Shown: piece by piece, positions 8,240-20,141 of the stretch | Numbering within the stretch: the stretch's first letter is position 1 | Layout: the number at the start of each line of letters is the position of its first letter | Source of the DNA: Superficieibacter electus | Lineage (GTDB): Bacteria; Pseudomonadota; Gammaproteobacteria; Enterobacterales; Enterobacteriaceae | Reading direction: 5' to 3' | Length of the DNA: 64,000 nucleotides | NCBI RefSeq assembly: GCF_002915575.1 | Contig: NZ_PQGD01000012.1 | Coordinates: forward strand, 124,001 to 188,000 | Translations under genes and position numbers: made by a program | The notes under the pieces: generated by a model | Databases searched by the model: none | The model's input: only the letters and a program-made list of their open reading frames with translations | What the model was told of the DNA's origin: nothing

Positions 8240-9550
8240 TTAAGAGAGACGTGAGGCGGGATCTTTCGATACCCGGGACGGCGCAGGACGCGAAACCAGT
8301 ATCCCGATGATGCCCCCGATAATGAGTGCCACGGCAACAATCAGCAGCCCGTAGTGATAGCTGTTAGTCGCATCTTTAATTTTGCCAAGCAGCGGTGGTA
8401 AACCAAGACCCACGAAATTTGCGACAGTATTGATAAACGCAATAGACGCTGCCGCCGCGACGCCCGCCAGTTTCTCGGTGGTCACTGCCCAGAAGATTGG
8501 CGTAAGCGCAAAGTTGAAACCCACGGTCAGTATGAGCAAGACATAGGCCACCAACAGATTGCCGGAATAAATAGCTATCGCCAGCGACAGCCCGGAGAGG
8601 ATCAGCGGCAAACCTAAGTGCCATGAGCGCTCGTTAGTGGTATCAGAATGCCGCCCGTTGATGTACATAAATAAGCAGGCCGCAATAAACGGCACAGCGG
8701 AAAGCAGACTGATGACGATGTTGCTCTGATCGCTGGCCATACTTTTAATAATCAGCGGTAAAAACAGGGTAATACCGATGGAGCCAAACGCCTGTAAAAA
8801 CCACACCAGACTTAATAACAAGACGGTTTTGTTTTTCAGAGCGCTGATCCAACTATGATTAGCACCAACTTCAACGCTTGCGTTATCACGCGCCAGTTGC
8901 GCCTTCAGCCAGCCTTTTTGCTCAGTGGAAAGCCAGGCCGCATGATCGGGGGATTGCGGTAAACGCCACAGCACCAGCACGCCCAGGACAATCGCGGGAA
9001 TACCTTCAATGGCAAACAGCCAGCGCCAGCCTGCGATATCTGCGATACCGTGCATATTCAGGATGGTACCGGAAATCGGTAGTCCAATGATGGACGCCAT
9101 GACCGACCCCATATAAAAGAACGACATGGCACGTGCGCGGTTGCTTTTCGGGAACCAGCAGGAGATATAATAAATGATACCCGGCGTAAATCCTGCTTCA
9201 GCCATGCCCAGCAGGAAGCGCATAACATAGAGTTGGGTTGGCGTATGCACCAGCGACATCCCGGCACTCACAATACCCCAGGTAATCATGATTCTGGCAA
9301 TCCATAGCCGCGCCCCAACTTTGGTCATAATAACATTGCTGGGGATTTCAAAAATAATATAAGAAATATAAAACATCCCTACACCGAGACCATACATACT
9401 GGCACTCAGCCCTAAATCAGCGTTCATTTGTAAGGCTGCAATAGAGATATTGGTTTTATCCAGATTAGCCACAAAATAGCAAATGATAATAAACGGAATT
9501 ATCTTCGCATTAAGCTGCCGTAACGTTGTAGAGTACAGATCGGTATTCAT
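8240..9550 (-). CDS. MFS anion:cation symporter (phthalate/tartrate-type) in the dgo locus
   Basis: A 436-residue permease with twelve hydrophobic segments and the central MFS loop near residue 190-240. The opening (NAKIIPFIIICYFVANLDKTNISIA) and the RAMSFFYMGSVMASIIGLPISG region fit the ACS family that carries organic anions such as tartrate, phthalate or sugar acids. GAGGA precedes the ATG. It occupies the position of E. coli dgoT but is clearly a different protein. It probably imports galactonate or a related sugar acid; this is inferred from the operon. Confidence 0.85.
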   Translation of the reverse strand: MNTDLYSTTLRQLNAKIIPFIIICYFVANLDKTNISIAALQMNADLGLSASMYGLGVGMFYISYIIFEIPSNVIMTKVGARLWIARIMITWGIVSAGMSLVHTPTQLYVMRFLLGMAEAGFTPGIIYYISCWFPKSNRARAMSFFYMGSVMASIIGLPISGTILNMHGIADIAGWRWLFAIEGIPAIVLGVLVLWRLPQSPDHAAWLSTEQKGWLKAQLARDNASVEVGANHSWISALKNKTVLLLSLVWFLQAFGSIGITLFLPLIIKSMASDQSNIVISLLSAVPFIAACLFMYINGRHSDTTNERSWHLGLPLILSGLSLAIAIYSGNLLVAYVLLILTVGFNFALTPIFWAVTTEKLAGVAAAASIAFINTVANFVGLGLPPLLGKIKDATNSYHYGLLIVAVALIIGGIIGILVSRPAPSRVSKDPASRLS

Positions 9551-9648
9551 AACAGAATCCTCATTCCGCTGAATATCGGCAAAGGGATGCCCTCTGCCAA
9601 TAAACAGCCGATCATTATTGATTACTTTAATTATTCAGAATAATGCGC

Positions 9649-10797
9649 TTACCATTCGGCGACAGTACCATCCGCATGACGCCAGAGCGGATTACGCCAG
9701 TCCTGGAAATTTTTACTCAGTTCAATCACTTTTTCTTCATCAATTTCTACACCAAGGCCCGGCTTCATCAACGGTTTAAAGAAACCGCCTTCCATGCTGA
9801 AGTCTTCTTTATTTTTCACGAAATCGAGAAGTTCAGCACCTTTGTTGTAATGAATGCCCATGCTTTGCTCCTGGAATACAGCGTTGTGCGACACAAAGTC
9901 AACGTGCAGACAGGCAGCCAGCGCAATCGGGCCAAGCGGGCAGTGCGGAGCCAGCGCCACATCATAAGCCTCGGCCATCCCGGCGATTTTATAGCATTCG
10001 GTAATTCCACCGGCATGGGAGAGATCAGGTTGCAAAATGGCCAGCCCTCCTGCTTCCAGCACCCGTTTAAATTCAAAGCGGGAGAACATACGCTCGCCTG
10101 CGGCGATTGGAATATGCGTTTGTGCCGCCAGACGCGGATAATATTCCGCCTGCTCGGCTAATACCGGCTCCTCAATAAATAGCGGGCGATACTGTTCCAG
10201 CTCTTTAATTAACACCTTCGCCATTGGCGCGCTGACGCGTCCATGGAAATCAAGGCCGAATTCAATTTCATTGCCAAAGGCTTCGCGGATTTGCGCCACG
10301 GTATTTACCGCTGCGTCCACTTTACGCGAATCATCAATAATGCCTAACTCTTCGCAGCCGTTTAATTTAAAGGTATCAAAGCCAATCTTGCGCAGCGTGG
10401 AAATACCGGCAATGGCTTCGGCCGGACGGTCGCCGCCAACCCAGCTGTAGGCCTTGATTTTATCGCGCACCAGACCGCCCATCAGTTGCCACACCGGCGC
10501 GGTATGGACTTTACCTTTGATATCCCACAGCGCCTGGTCGATACCGGCAATGGCACTCATCAGGATCGGGCCGCCACGATAAAAACCGGCGCGGTACATC
10601 ACCTGCCACAGGTCGTTAATACGCGCCGGGTCCTGACCAATCAGATATTCACCCAGCTCATGTACCGCCGCTTCCACGGTACGCGCACGGCCTTCAATCA
10701 CCGGCTCGCCCCAGCCAACCACGCCTTCATCGGTCTCTATTTTGAGAAACATCCAGCGCGGGGGTAAACGATACGTGGTGAGTTTGGTAATTTTCAT
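9649..10797 (-). CDS. dgoD: D-galactonate dehydratase
   Basis: A 382-residue enolase-superfamily enzyme that dehydrates D-galactonate to 2-keto-3-deoxygalactonate. The Mg ligands and catalytic residues of the family are visible: GLDFHGR (Asp, His about 183-185), IEEPV (Glu about 209), AAGERM (Glu about 235), [10 protein letters not shown] and APHCPLGP (His about 285). Near identical to E. coli DgoD. Its start overlaps the dgoA stop by 4 bp. Confidence 0.95.
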   Translation of the reverse strand: MKITKLTTYRLPPRWMFLKIETDEGVVGWGEPVIEGRARTVEAAVHELGEYLIGQDPARINDLWQVMYRAGFYRGGPILMSAIAGIDQALWDIKGKVHTAPVWQLMGGLVRDKIKAYSWVGGDRPAEAIAGISTLRKIGFDTFKLNGCEELGIIDDSRKVDAAVNTVAQIREAFGNEIEFGLDFHGRVSAPMAKVLIKELEQYRPLFIEEPVLAEQAEYYPRLAAQTHIPIAAGERMFSRFEFKRVLEAGGLAILQPDLSHAGGITECYKIAGMAEAYDVALAPHCPLGPIALAACLHVDFVSHNAVFQEQSMGIHYNKGAELLDFVKNKEDFSMEGGFFKPLMKPGLGVEIDEEKVIELSKNFQDWRNPLWRHADGTVAEW

Positions 10798-11411
10798 TTC
10801 ACTGCCTCTCGATACGCTTTTACAAATGCGGCTGCCTGCTGCGCGGTGCGCTCAACGGGCTGTCCGGCGCGATAGAGATCGCTGCCCAGCCCGGCACCGA
10901 CACAACCGGCGTCAATCCACTGTTTTAAATTCTCCGGCGTGACGCCGCCGACGGCGAATACCGGGATCTCCGGCGGCAATACGGCCTTCAGCGCCTTGAT
11001 GTAGTCCGGACCAAAGGCCGAGGAAGGGAAAATCTTCAGCGACTGTGCGCCCGCATCAATGGCGTCAAACGCTTCTGTCGCCGTGGCGCAGCCGGGGCAA
11101 ACGGTCATGCCGTGTTCTACCGCGCGGCGGATCAGTTCCGGTTTAATGTTTGGCGTTACCATCAGCGTGCAGCCCATTTCCGCAAGCCGATCAACCTGCT
11201 CCAGCTTGAGTACAGTGCCTGCGCCAATCAGCGCTTTATCACCAAACGCTTTCACCATTGCCGGGATGCTTTTTTCCCACTCCGGGGAGTTCAGCGGGAT
11301 CTCAACGGCTTCAAATCCCGCCTCAATGACCGCCGCCACATGGGCATGCGCCTCATCGGGTTTGATACCGCGAAGGATGGCGATAAGCGGAAGTTTATTT
11401 TGCCACTGCAT
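10794..11411 (-). CDS. dgoA: 2-dehydro-3-deoxy-6-phosphogalactonate aldolase
   Basis: A 205-residue KDPG/KDPGal aldolase (TIM barrel). The Schiff-base lysine is in [12 protein letters not shown] (about residue 126) and the GxGTV motif is present (about 43). It cleaves KDP-galactonate into pyruvate and glyceraldehyde 3-phosphate. Overlaps the dgoK end by 17 bp and dgoD by 4 bp. Confidence 0.94.
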   Translation of the reverse strand: MQWQNKLPLIAILRGIKPDEAHAHVAAVIEAGFEAVEIPLNSPEWEKSIPAMVKAFGDKALIGAGTVLKLEQVDRLAEMGCTLMVTPNIKPELIRRAVEHGMTVCPGCATATEAFDAIDAGAQSLKIFPSSAFGPDYIKALKAVLPPEIPVFAVGGVTPENLKQWIDAGCVGAGLGSDLYRAGQPVERTAQQAAAFVKAYREAVK

Positions 11412-12273
11412 GAGCGATGCTCCTTATTCCTGCCTGAAATGCGGCGTCGCCGCGTAATGTCTGACTTTGGCGGCCAAAGGCCTTAAATGCCTGCTGATAA
11501 CGCGCGGTAAGGGACGGACTGGCGACCAGGGTGACGGACTGCTGCGCCGGGATATATTCAGCCATGCTGGCCACTTCGCTGCCAATCAGCAGGCCGGAAA
11601 GGAATTCACTTACCTGCTCGCGAGGCCGCACGCCCAACACATGCGAGGCGCGGACTTCGAACAAACGCGGCAATATATCCGGGGATTGCAGCCCGCGCTC
11701 CAGCCCGGCGTTGAACGCCTCCGGCGAGTCGGTCTGCTCGGGGAGTCCCGCGCCCACCAGCGTATGCTTAAGCAGGACATGGTGAAGCTCACCGGTCATC
11801 ACCGTGCGGAAATCCGTCACCATATCGTCATTAATCTGCACCCATTTACAGTGCGTGCCGGGCATCACGTACAGTGCGGAGGGCATCAGAGTATGCGCAC
11901 CGATTAACTGCGTCTCTTCACCGCGCATCACATTATGGTTATCGTCATTATTGATGCACAGGCCCGGCACGATCCAGACGTTGGCTTTCACATGAGCAAG
12001 TTGCTCGCCGATATCGCCCAGCCGCGCTGGACACGGCAGATAAGGCACGTTGACCCAGCCCGCGTTGCTTCCCACCATGCCAGCCATCACTATCGGCATC
12101 GCATCCTGCGTCCAGCCTTCGGTGATCTGTGCCAGCACCGTATCAAACGTGCGCCCGTTCAACCGGGTGATCCCGGCTTCCGACTGGCGGCTCTCGAGAC
12201 AGTGTTCTCCCTGATAAAGCCAGGCACGGAGATTAGTCGACCCCCAGTCGATGGCAATATAACGTGATGTCAT
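11395..12273 (-). CDS. dgoK: 2-dehydro-3-deoxygalactonokinase
   Basis: A 292-residue sugar-acid kinase of the ASKHA fold, with the phosphate-1 loop IAIDWGSTNLRAW at residues 6-18. It phosphorylates KDGal for DgoA. The ATG overlaps the dgoR stop (ATGA), so the regulator, kinase, aldolase and dehydratase are translationally linked. Confidence 0.94.
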   Translation of the reverse strand: MTSRYIAIDWGSTNLRAWLYQGEHCLESRQSEAGITRLNGRTFDTVLAQITEGWTQDAMPIVMAGMVGSNAGWVNVPYLPCPARLGDIGEQLAHVKANVWIVPGLCINNDDNHNVMRGEETQLIGAHTLMPSALYVMPGTHCKWVQINDDMVTDFRTVMTGELHHVLLKHTLVGAGLPEQTDSPEAFNAGLERGLQSPDILPRLFEVRASHVLGVRPREQVSEFLSGLLIGSEVASMAEYIPAQQSVTLVASPSLTARYQQAFKAFGRQSQTLRGDAAFQAGIRSIAHAVAK

Positions 12274-12959
12274 GTGATGTCCTTTAGCCTTCTGGTGGAG
12301 CTGGCGATCATCGTCAGCGCCGCCTGCTCTGCTGCGTTGCCGTCCTGATGCCGAATCGCATCGAACAGCGCCTTATGTTCCTGAAGCGTTTTTGGCATGT
12401 TAGCCTCATCGCCCATCCATGTACGCTCAAATACCGCTCGTTGTAATGAGCTGATCGCAACGCTTAACTGCTGTAACACCGGGTTATGCACCGCATTCAG
12501 TACCGCTTCGTGGTAGCGGATATCCGCTTCGTTAAATGCGTCCCGGTCCTGATTGTTGGCGATCATGTCATTCAACGCTGCCTCAATCTGCGCCAGCTCG
12601 CTGGACGTCGCCCGTTCTGCTGCCCAGCGGGCAATAGCTGGCTCGACCAGGTTACGCACTTCGCTCATCGCGCTAATCAGACGCGGATCGTAGTCATTCT
12701 CCAGCACCCATTGCAGCACCTCGGTGTCGAGGTAGTTCCACTGGTTGCGGGCGGCGATAAATGCGCCCCGATAGCGCTTCATTTCAATCAGCCGCTTCGC
12801 CGTCAGGGAGCGGAACACCTCACGAATAATATTGCGCGAGGTTTCAAACTCTTCACAGAGATCGGCCTCTGAGGGCAGTGCTGCGCCAGGGGTATATTTG
12901 CCGCTCACGATCTGCCGTCCGAGAGTAACGATGATGCGGTCTGTTTTCGTAATGGTCAT
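12270..12959 (-). CDS. dgoR: FadR-type GntR repressor of the dgo operon
   Basis: A 229-residue regulator: winged helix-turn-helix (about 8-72) and an all-helical FCD ligand domain (about 95-225) with conserved His/Asp metal-site residues. E. coli DgoR, which it matches closely, represses dgo and is released by D-galactonate. It is the first gene of its own operon; a GAGGA site precedes the ATG. Operator-like inverted repeats lie upstream at 13028-13098. Confidence 0.94.
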   Translation of the reverse strand: MTITKTDRIIVTLGRQIVSGKYTPGAALPSEADLCEEFETSRNIIREVFRSLTAKRLIEMKRYRGAFIAARNQWNYLDTEVLQWVLENDYDPRLISAMSEVRNLVEPAIARWAAERATSSELAQIEAALNDMIANNQDRDAFNEADIRYHEAVLNAVHNPVLQQLSVAISSLQRAVFERTWMGDEANMPKTLQEHKALFDAIRHQDGNAAEQAALTMIASSTRRLKDIT

Positions 12960-13027
12960 TGAAAGTCCTCAACGCGATTTCGCTACCATCACTTTATCCT
13001 CGTTGACGTAAAAACCCCCAGCATTGA

Positions 13028-13098
13028 AGTACAAATTTGCGGGGTCTTTATCGTTCCTTGAGGTGATAGTAGTACAATTAATATGTGTTGTACTACAA
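13028..13098. promoter_or_regulatory. Candidate DgoR operators upstream of dgoR
   Basis: GTAGTACAA (13069-13077) and TTGTACTAC (13088-13096) form a perfect 9-bp inverted repeat. The right arm extends into the palindrome TTGTACTACAA (13088-13098), and a further AGTACAA lies at 13028-13034. Repeated inverted sites with a TTGTA/TACAA core suit a FadR-type dimer. Assignment to DgoR rests on position. Confidence 0.6.
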
Positions 13099-13172
13099 TT
13101 CAGATCACAAAAACGACAAGTGGTAAAAAAATCGTTAAGTTCGTTAATCTGCTTTATCACACCATCCGCACT

Positions 13173-13188
13173 TCACGCTGACTTCACT
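13173..13188 (+). promoter_or_regulatory. CreB box (cre tag) upstream of cbrA
   Basis: TTCAC, six bases (GCTGAC), then TTCAC: an exact match to the published cre tag TTCAC-N6-TTCAC recognised by the response regulator CreB. It lies 47 bp before the cbrA start. In E. coli cbrA is a CreB-regulated gene. Confidence 0.8.
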
Positions 13189-13235
13189 TCCACCGTTTAC
13201 CGTTACACCATGACAATGTTGACTCAGGTGGAAAA

Positions 13236-14297
13236 ATGGAACATTTCGACGTAGCAGTTATCGGTCTTGGCCCGGCTGGCGCGGCGCTGGCACGTCAACT
13301 GGCAGGCAAAATGCGGGTTATTGCACTGGATAAGAAGCGGCAACAGGGGACGGAAGGGTTCATGAAACCCTGCGGCGGATTGCTGGCACCAGACGCGCAG
13401 CGTTCCCTGATACGCGCTGGACTAACACTACCGGTCAGCGTGATGGCCAATCCACAAATCTTCAGCGTGCGCACGGTGGATTGCCAGTCGGGTCTGACCC
13501 GCAATTATCAGCGCAGCTATATTAATGTGAACCGCCACGCATTTGATTTATGGATGAAGTCGCTGATCCCTTCTACGGCAGAGGTGCATCACGACACGCT
13601 GTGCCGCAGGATCTGGCGTGACGAAGGGCGCTGGCATGTGCTTTTTAGCGTTAACGGTGCAGAACAAGAGATCACCGCCCGCTATCTGGTCGGCGCGGAC
13701 GGCGCGAATTCGATGGTCCGCCGCTCTCTGTATCCTAATCATGAGATCCGCAAATACGTGGCAATCCAGCAATGGTTTGCTGAAAAGCACGCCCTGCCGT
13801 TTTACTCCTGCGTATTTGATAACACGTTGACCGACTGTTATGCCTGGAGCATCAGTAAGGACGGCTATTTCATTTTTGGTGGCGCATTTCCGATGAAAGA
13901 AGGTCAGGCCCGGTATCAGGCGCTGAAAGAACAAATGGAAGGTAACGGCTATCAGTTTGGTCCGGTCATCAAAACGGAAAAATGCACGGTGCTTTATCCC
14001 TCCCGCTGGTCTGATTTTGTTTGTGGTCAGGAGAATGCGTTTCTCATTGGCGAAGCGGCCGGGTTTATTAGCGCCAGCTCGCTGGAAGGGATCAGCTACG
14101 CGCTGGATAGTGCGGAGATATTGGGCGATTTACTGATTGCAGGAAAAGCGCATGCTAACCAGCACTACAGGTCCGCGACACGCGGGTTGCGGCTGAAGCT
14201 GCTGGGGAAAATAGGTAAGGCAAACCTGCTGACACAGCCACGGCTTCGCCGGGCGATAATGCGTAGCCGCATCAGCGATATTACGTTAAGAGCTTAA
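13236..14297 (+). CDS. cbrA: CbrA, FAD-dependent oxidoreductase of the geranylgeranyl reductase type
   Basis: A 353-residue flavoprotein: FAD-binding [15 protein letters not shown] at residues 9-24, a CGG-containing segment (KPCGGLLAP, about 43-52), GADGANS in the middle (about 152-158) and GEAAGFIS (about 273-280), as in geranylgeranyl-reductase-like oxidoreductases. E. coli CbrA is linked to colicin M tolerance and CreBC control. GGTGGA precedes the ATG. It converges on yidA with a 4-bp overlap. In E. coli it stands between yidR and dgoT, so it occupies a different place here. Confidence 0.88.
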   Translation: MEHFDVAVIGLGPAGAALARQLAGKMRVIALDKKRQQGTEGFMKPCGGLLAPDAQRSLIRAGLTLPVSVMANPQIFSVRTVDCQSGLTRNYQRSYINVNRHAFDLWMKSLIPSTAEVHHDTLCRRIWRDEGRWHVLFSVNGAEQEITARYLVGADGANSMVRRSLYPNHEIRKYVAIQQWFAEKHALPFYSCVFDNTLTDCYAWSISKDGYFIFGGAFPMKEGQARYQALKEQMEGNGYQFGPVIKTEKCTVLYPSRWSDFVCGQENAFLIGEAAGFISASSLEGISYALDSAEILGDLLIAGKAHANQHYRSATRGLRLKLLGKIGKANLLTQPRLRRAIMRSRISDITLRA

Positions 14298-15106
14298 TTC
14301 AGCACAAACTTCTCAATGGCATACGCCACGCCATCATCAAGATTGGATTTCGTCACAAAGTTGGCGATCTCCTTTACCGGGTCGATGGCGTTGTCCATGG
14401 CCACGCCCATACCCGCGTATTCAATCATAGCGATGTCGTTTTCCTGATCGCCAATCGCCATGATCTCCTCCGGCTTAATGCCCAGCGTATCGGCCAGCGA
14501 TTTTACGCCGGTACCTTTATTTACACGTTTATCGAGGATTTCAAGGAAGTATGGCGCGCTTTTCAGCACGGTGTACTTCTCCTTTACCTCCGGCGGGATA
14601 CGGGTGATGGCTTTATCCAGAATGGCTGGCTCATCGATCATCATCACTTTCAGAAACTGCGTTGCCGGGTCCATTTTTTCCGCTTCACAGAACACCAGTG
14701 GAATAGTAGCAACATAAGATTCATGCACGGTGTAGTAGCTGATATCACGATTAGCGGTATAAAGCGTGTTGCGATCGAGCGCGTGGAAGTGCGATCCCAC
14801 TTCACGGGAAAGCTGTTCCAGATAGCGGTAATCATCATAATTTAGCGCAGTTTGAGCCACGGTACTGCCATCGCCCGCTTTCTGCACCAGCGCGCCGTTA
14901 TAGGTGATGCAGTAATCGCCGTCCTGCTCCATATGCAGTTCTTTCAGGTACTTATGTACGCCAGCATAGGGACGTCCGGTGGTCAGTACCACATTCACGC
15001 CACGTTCACGGGCCGCGGCAATCGCGTTTTTAACGGCAGGAGAGATGCTATGATCCGGTAACAGCAACGTGCCGTCCATGTCGATTGCGATAAGTTTAAT
15101 AGCCAT
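14294..15106 (-). CDS. yidA: HAD-family sugar phosphatase YidA
   Basis: A 270-residue Cof-type (IIB) HAD phosphatase: motif I DMDGTLL (8-14), motif II threonine in LTTGRP (about 42), conserved Lys in NKGTGVK (about 197) and motif [11 protein letters not shown] (about 220). E. coli YidA dephosphorylates sugar phosphates such as erythrose 4-phosphate and alpha-glucose 1-phosphate. A perfect 7+2+7 inverted repeat (ATGAGTC-CT-GACTCAT) lies upstream at 15122-15137. Confidence 0.93.
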   Translation of the reverse strand: MAIKLIAIDMDGTLLLPDHSISPAVKNAIAAARERGVNVVLTTGRPYAGVHKYLKELHMEQDGDYCITYNGALVQKAGDGSTVAQTALNYDDYRYLEQLSREVGSHFHALDRNTLYTANRDISYYTVHESYVATIPLVFCEAEKMDPATQFLKVMMIDEPAILDKAITRIPPEVKEKYTVLKSAPYFLEILDKRVNKGTGVKSLADTLGIKPEEIMAIGDQENDIAMIEYAGMGVAMDNAIDPVKEIANFVTKSNLDDGVAYAIEKFVLN

Positions 15107-15121
15107 GATATCCCCGATTAG

Positions 15122-15137
15122 ATGAGTCCTGACTCAT
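15122..15137. promoter_or_regulatory. Perfect palindrome upstream of yidA
   Basis: ATGAGTC-CT-GACTCAT lies 16 bp before the yidA start in the region divergent from the cupin gene. It could be an operator; no regulator can be named. The rest of 15138-15389 should hold the cupin promoter, and I see no other clear element in it. Confidence 0.35.
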
Positions 15138-15389
15138 GCTAACGCGATTCCGCTCAAAAAACAGTAAAAGAGTCGGGGGAAAAGGAGGACAGGAACTGGA
15201 TGGGGTCTCCCCTTTTCTGTGCCGGTAGTAATGCTGATATTTAATTGCTAAATTTCAATTGCCCCCCAATATGACAGAAATAATATTGACAATATTACAC
15301 GCCCAGCAGGGGCGTCTTATCGTCAGGACGAATGACTCAGCAACCCATTCGATCCCATTTGCATGATTCGCTACTGAATAAGGAAGATT

Positions 15390-15722
15390 ATGTTTGTTTT
15401 ACATAGCAATACGGTAAAAGAAAAAGCAGGCGAAGGGGTTTCGCGCCACATTCTCGCGCACAGCGGTTCACTGATGGCCGTTGAGGTCACGTTTGAGGCT
15501 GGCGCTATTGGTGCCTTACACAGTCATCCGCATGAGCAATTAACCTATGTATTGTCCGGTGAATTTGAATTTACTATTGGTGACGAAACGCAAATTGTGC
15601 AGCAGGGTGATACCCTGTATAAGCGCCCTGATATTGTCCATGGCTGTGTTTGTCTTAAAGCCGGAAAACTACTGGATGTGTTTACGCCAATCCGTGAAGA
15701 TTTTCTTGTAACACAACAATAA
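15390..15722 (+). CDS. KdgF-type cupin protein
   Basis: A 110-residue single cupin barrel. Metal-ligand histidines lie in HSHPHEQLTYV (about 49-59) and in the second motif DIVHGC (about 90). The ending LDVFTPIREDFL is characteristic of KdgF, which ring-opens unsaturated monouronates from pectin and alginate. AAGGA precedes the ATG. No pectin genes are adjacent, so an isomerase role on a sugar-acid intermediate is inferred. Confidence 0.75.
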   Translation: MFVLHSNTVKEKAGEGVSRHILAHSGSLMAVEVTFEAGAIGALHSHPHEQLTYVLSGEFEFTIGDETQIVQQGDTLYKRPDIVHGCVCLKAGKLLDVFTPIREDFLVTQQ

Positions 15723-15745
15723 ATGGTTAATAAACCCGCAATACC

Positions 15746-15774
15746 GTTGAAATGGCGTTATTCGCCATTTCAAC
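15746..15774. terminator. Stem-loop after the cupin gene
   Basis: A perfect 12-bp stem (GTTGAAATGGCG / CGCCATTTCAAC) with a 5-base loop, 24 bp after the cupin stop. No T tract follows, so termination is uncertain. Confidence 0.45.
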
Positions 15775-15836
15775 GCCATCCGTTACCGATCAAGATGGCA
15801 GTTAATACCTGGATAATTCATTTTAAATATGAATAA

Positions 15837-16422
15837 AAAGGCGTAATAATCGCCATAAAGCGGCAGAATCCAAAAAAAACTACAACTCAACCATCGACGA
15901 CAAGCAAAGGAGAGAAGACATGGACGCTTATTGGTGAGCAGAATAATTATCAACTTGATGTCGCAAAGGATAATACTCACATAACGTCTGGACCTTCAGT
16001 CACACGACCAAATGAGTCTAATATTGATCCCTTTGACTTTCCAACGCTCCTTGACTGCGCATTTCTCGAGGGAAGGAAAAACAGGTTTAGCTGTGATATT
16101 TTCAATATCACCTATAGCTTTAAACTACTCTCAGATGATCAAAAATTAAAATCAGTCCATAGTTCCTGTAATTCAGAATGGTCGAAATACTAAAACGTTC
16201 GCGTTTACCTTCACTTTTACCGATAAGGATGTCAAAACAATAGCTATTAATAGAAATAACAATAGCCCCATTGAGAAAATAACGCCTTTTTCAATTACGA
16301 TTAACAAAAAAGACACCGCCTGGAGTCAGGTTTTTTATCCTGTAACCGTGGCTATTGATATTGTTACATTCCCTCTGCAACTCATCGCCTCCCCCTTTGT
16401 CATTGCGAACCTACATCAATAG
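15837..16422 (+). pseudogene. Broken yidX-like lipoprotein gene
   Basis: Two open stretches in different frames fit together. The first (about 15837-16192) reads KTWTLIGEQNNYQLDVAKD and onward to RFSCDIFNITYSF, then stops. The second (about 16150-16422) reads VIQNGRNTKTFAFTFTFTDKD and ends WSQVFYPVTVAIDIVTFPLQ. The ending resembles the C terminus of E. coli YidX (PVTVTLDIITAPLQ), and YidX lies near yidA in E. coli. There is no signal peptide or lipobox at the front and a frameshift lies near 16150-16190. I read it as a yidX-family lipoprotein gene that has lost its 5' end and its frame. Confidence 0.65.
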
Positions 16423-16430
16423 AACAAATA

Positions 16431-16458
16431 AAAAACGCCTGAAGATTCAGGCGTTTTT
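16431..16458. terminator. Bidirectional terminator after gyrB
   Basis: A perfect stem (AAAAACGCCTGAA / TTCAGGCGTTTTT) with a 2-base loop, 18 bp beyond the gyrB stop. A and T tracts on both sides make it work in both directions. Confidence 0.88.
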
Positions 16459-16476
16459 TAGGCTTGAACGCATCGG

Positions 16477-19994
<3,518 letters not shown>

Positions 19995-20030
19995 ATCTGG
20001 GTTTCTTCGGGCCAGGGCGTAATCGGCGCA

Positions 20031-20116
20031 GCCAGTTTCAACGCGGACTGCGCGCAGAACCTGGAGCGTACACGCAGTACGTGACAGGGGCGAGCACAGC
20101 CCAGGTTGAAAATGGC
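20031..20116. repeat. Long imperfect inverted repeat (ERIC-like) between dnaN and recF
   Basis: The outer arms GCCAGTTTCAAC (20031-20042) and GTTGAAAATGGC (20105-20116) pair with one mismatch. The centre (CGTAC...GTACG at about 20067-20081) is also palindromic, so the whole 86 bp folds around position 20074. On the minus strand the core TGTCACGTAC-TGCGT-GTACGCTCC parallels the ERIC core GTCACTTAC-TTAT-GTAAGCTCC with paired changes in both arms. It would form a stable hairpin in the dnaN-recF mRNA. Confidence 0.65.
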
Positions 20117-20141
20117 AAGTAAGATAGCCCGATATTTTTCA

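Noticed and set aside
13096-13112. CRP site upstream of dgoR
   Set aside because: TGTGA on the minus strand lacks a matching second half; too weak to report.
12969-13160. 63-residue leader peptide upstream of dgoR
   Set aside because: The frame runs through the operators, has no ribosome site and no leader-like codon runs.
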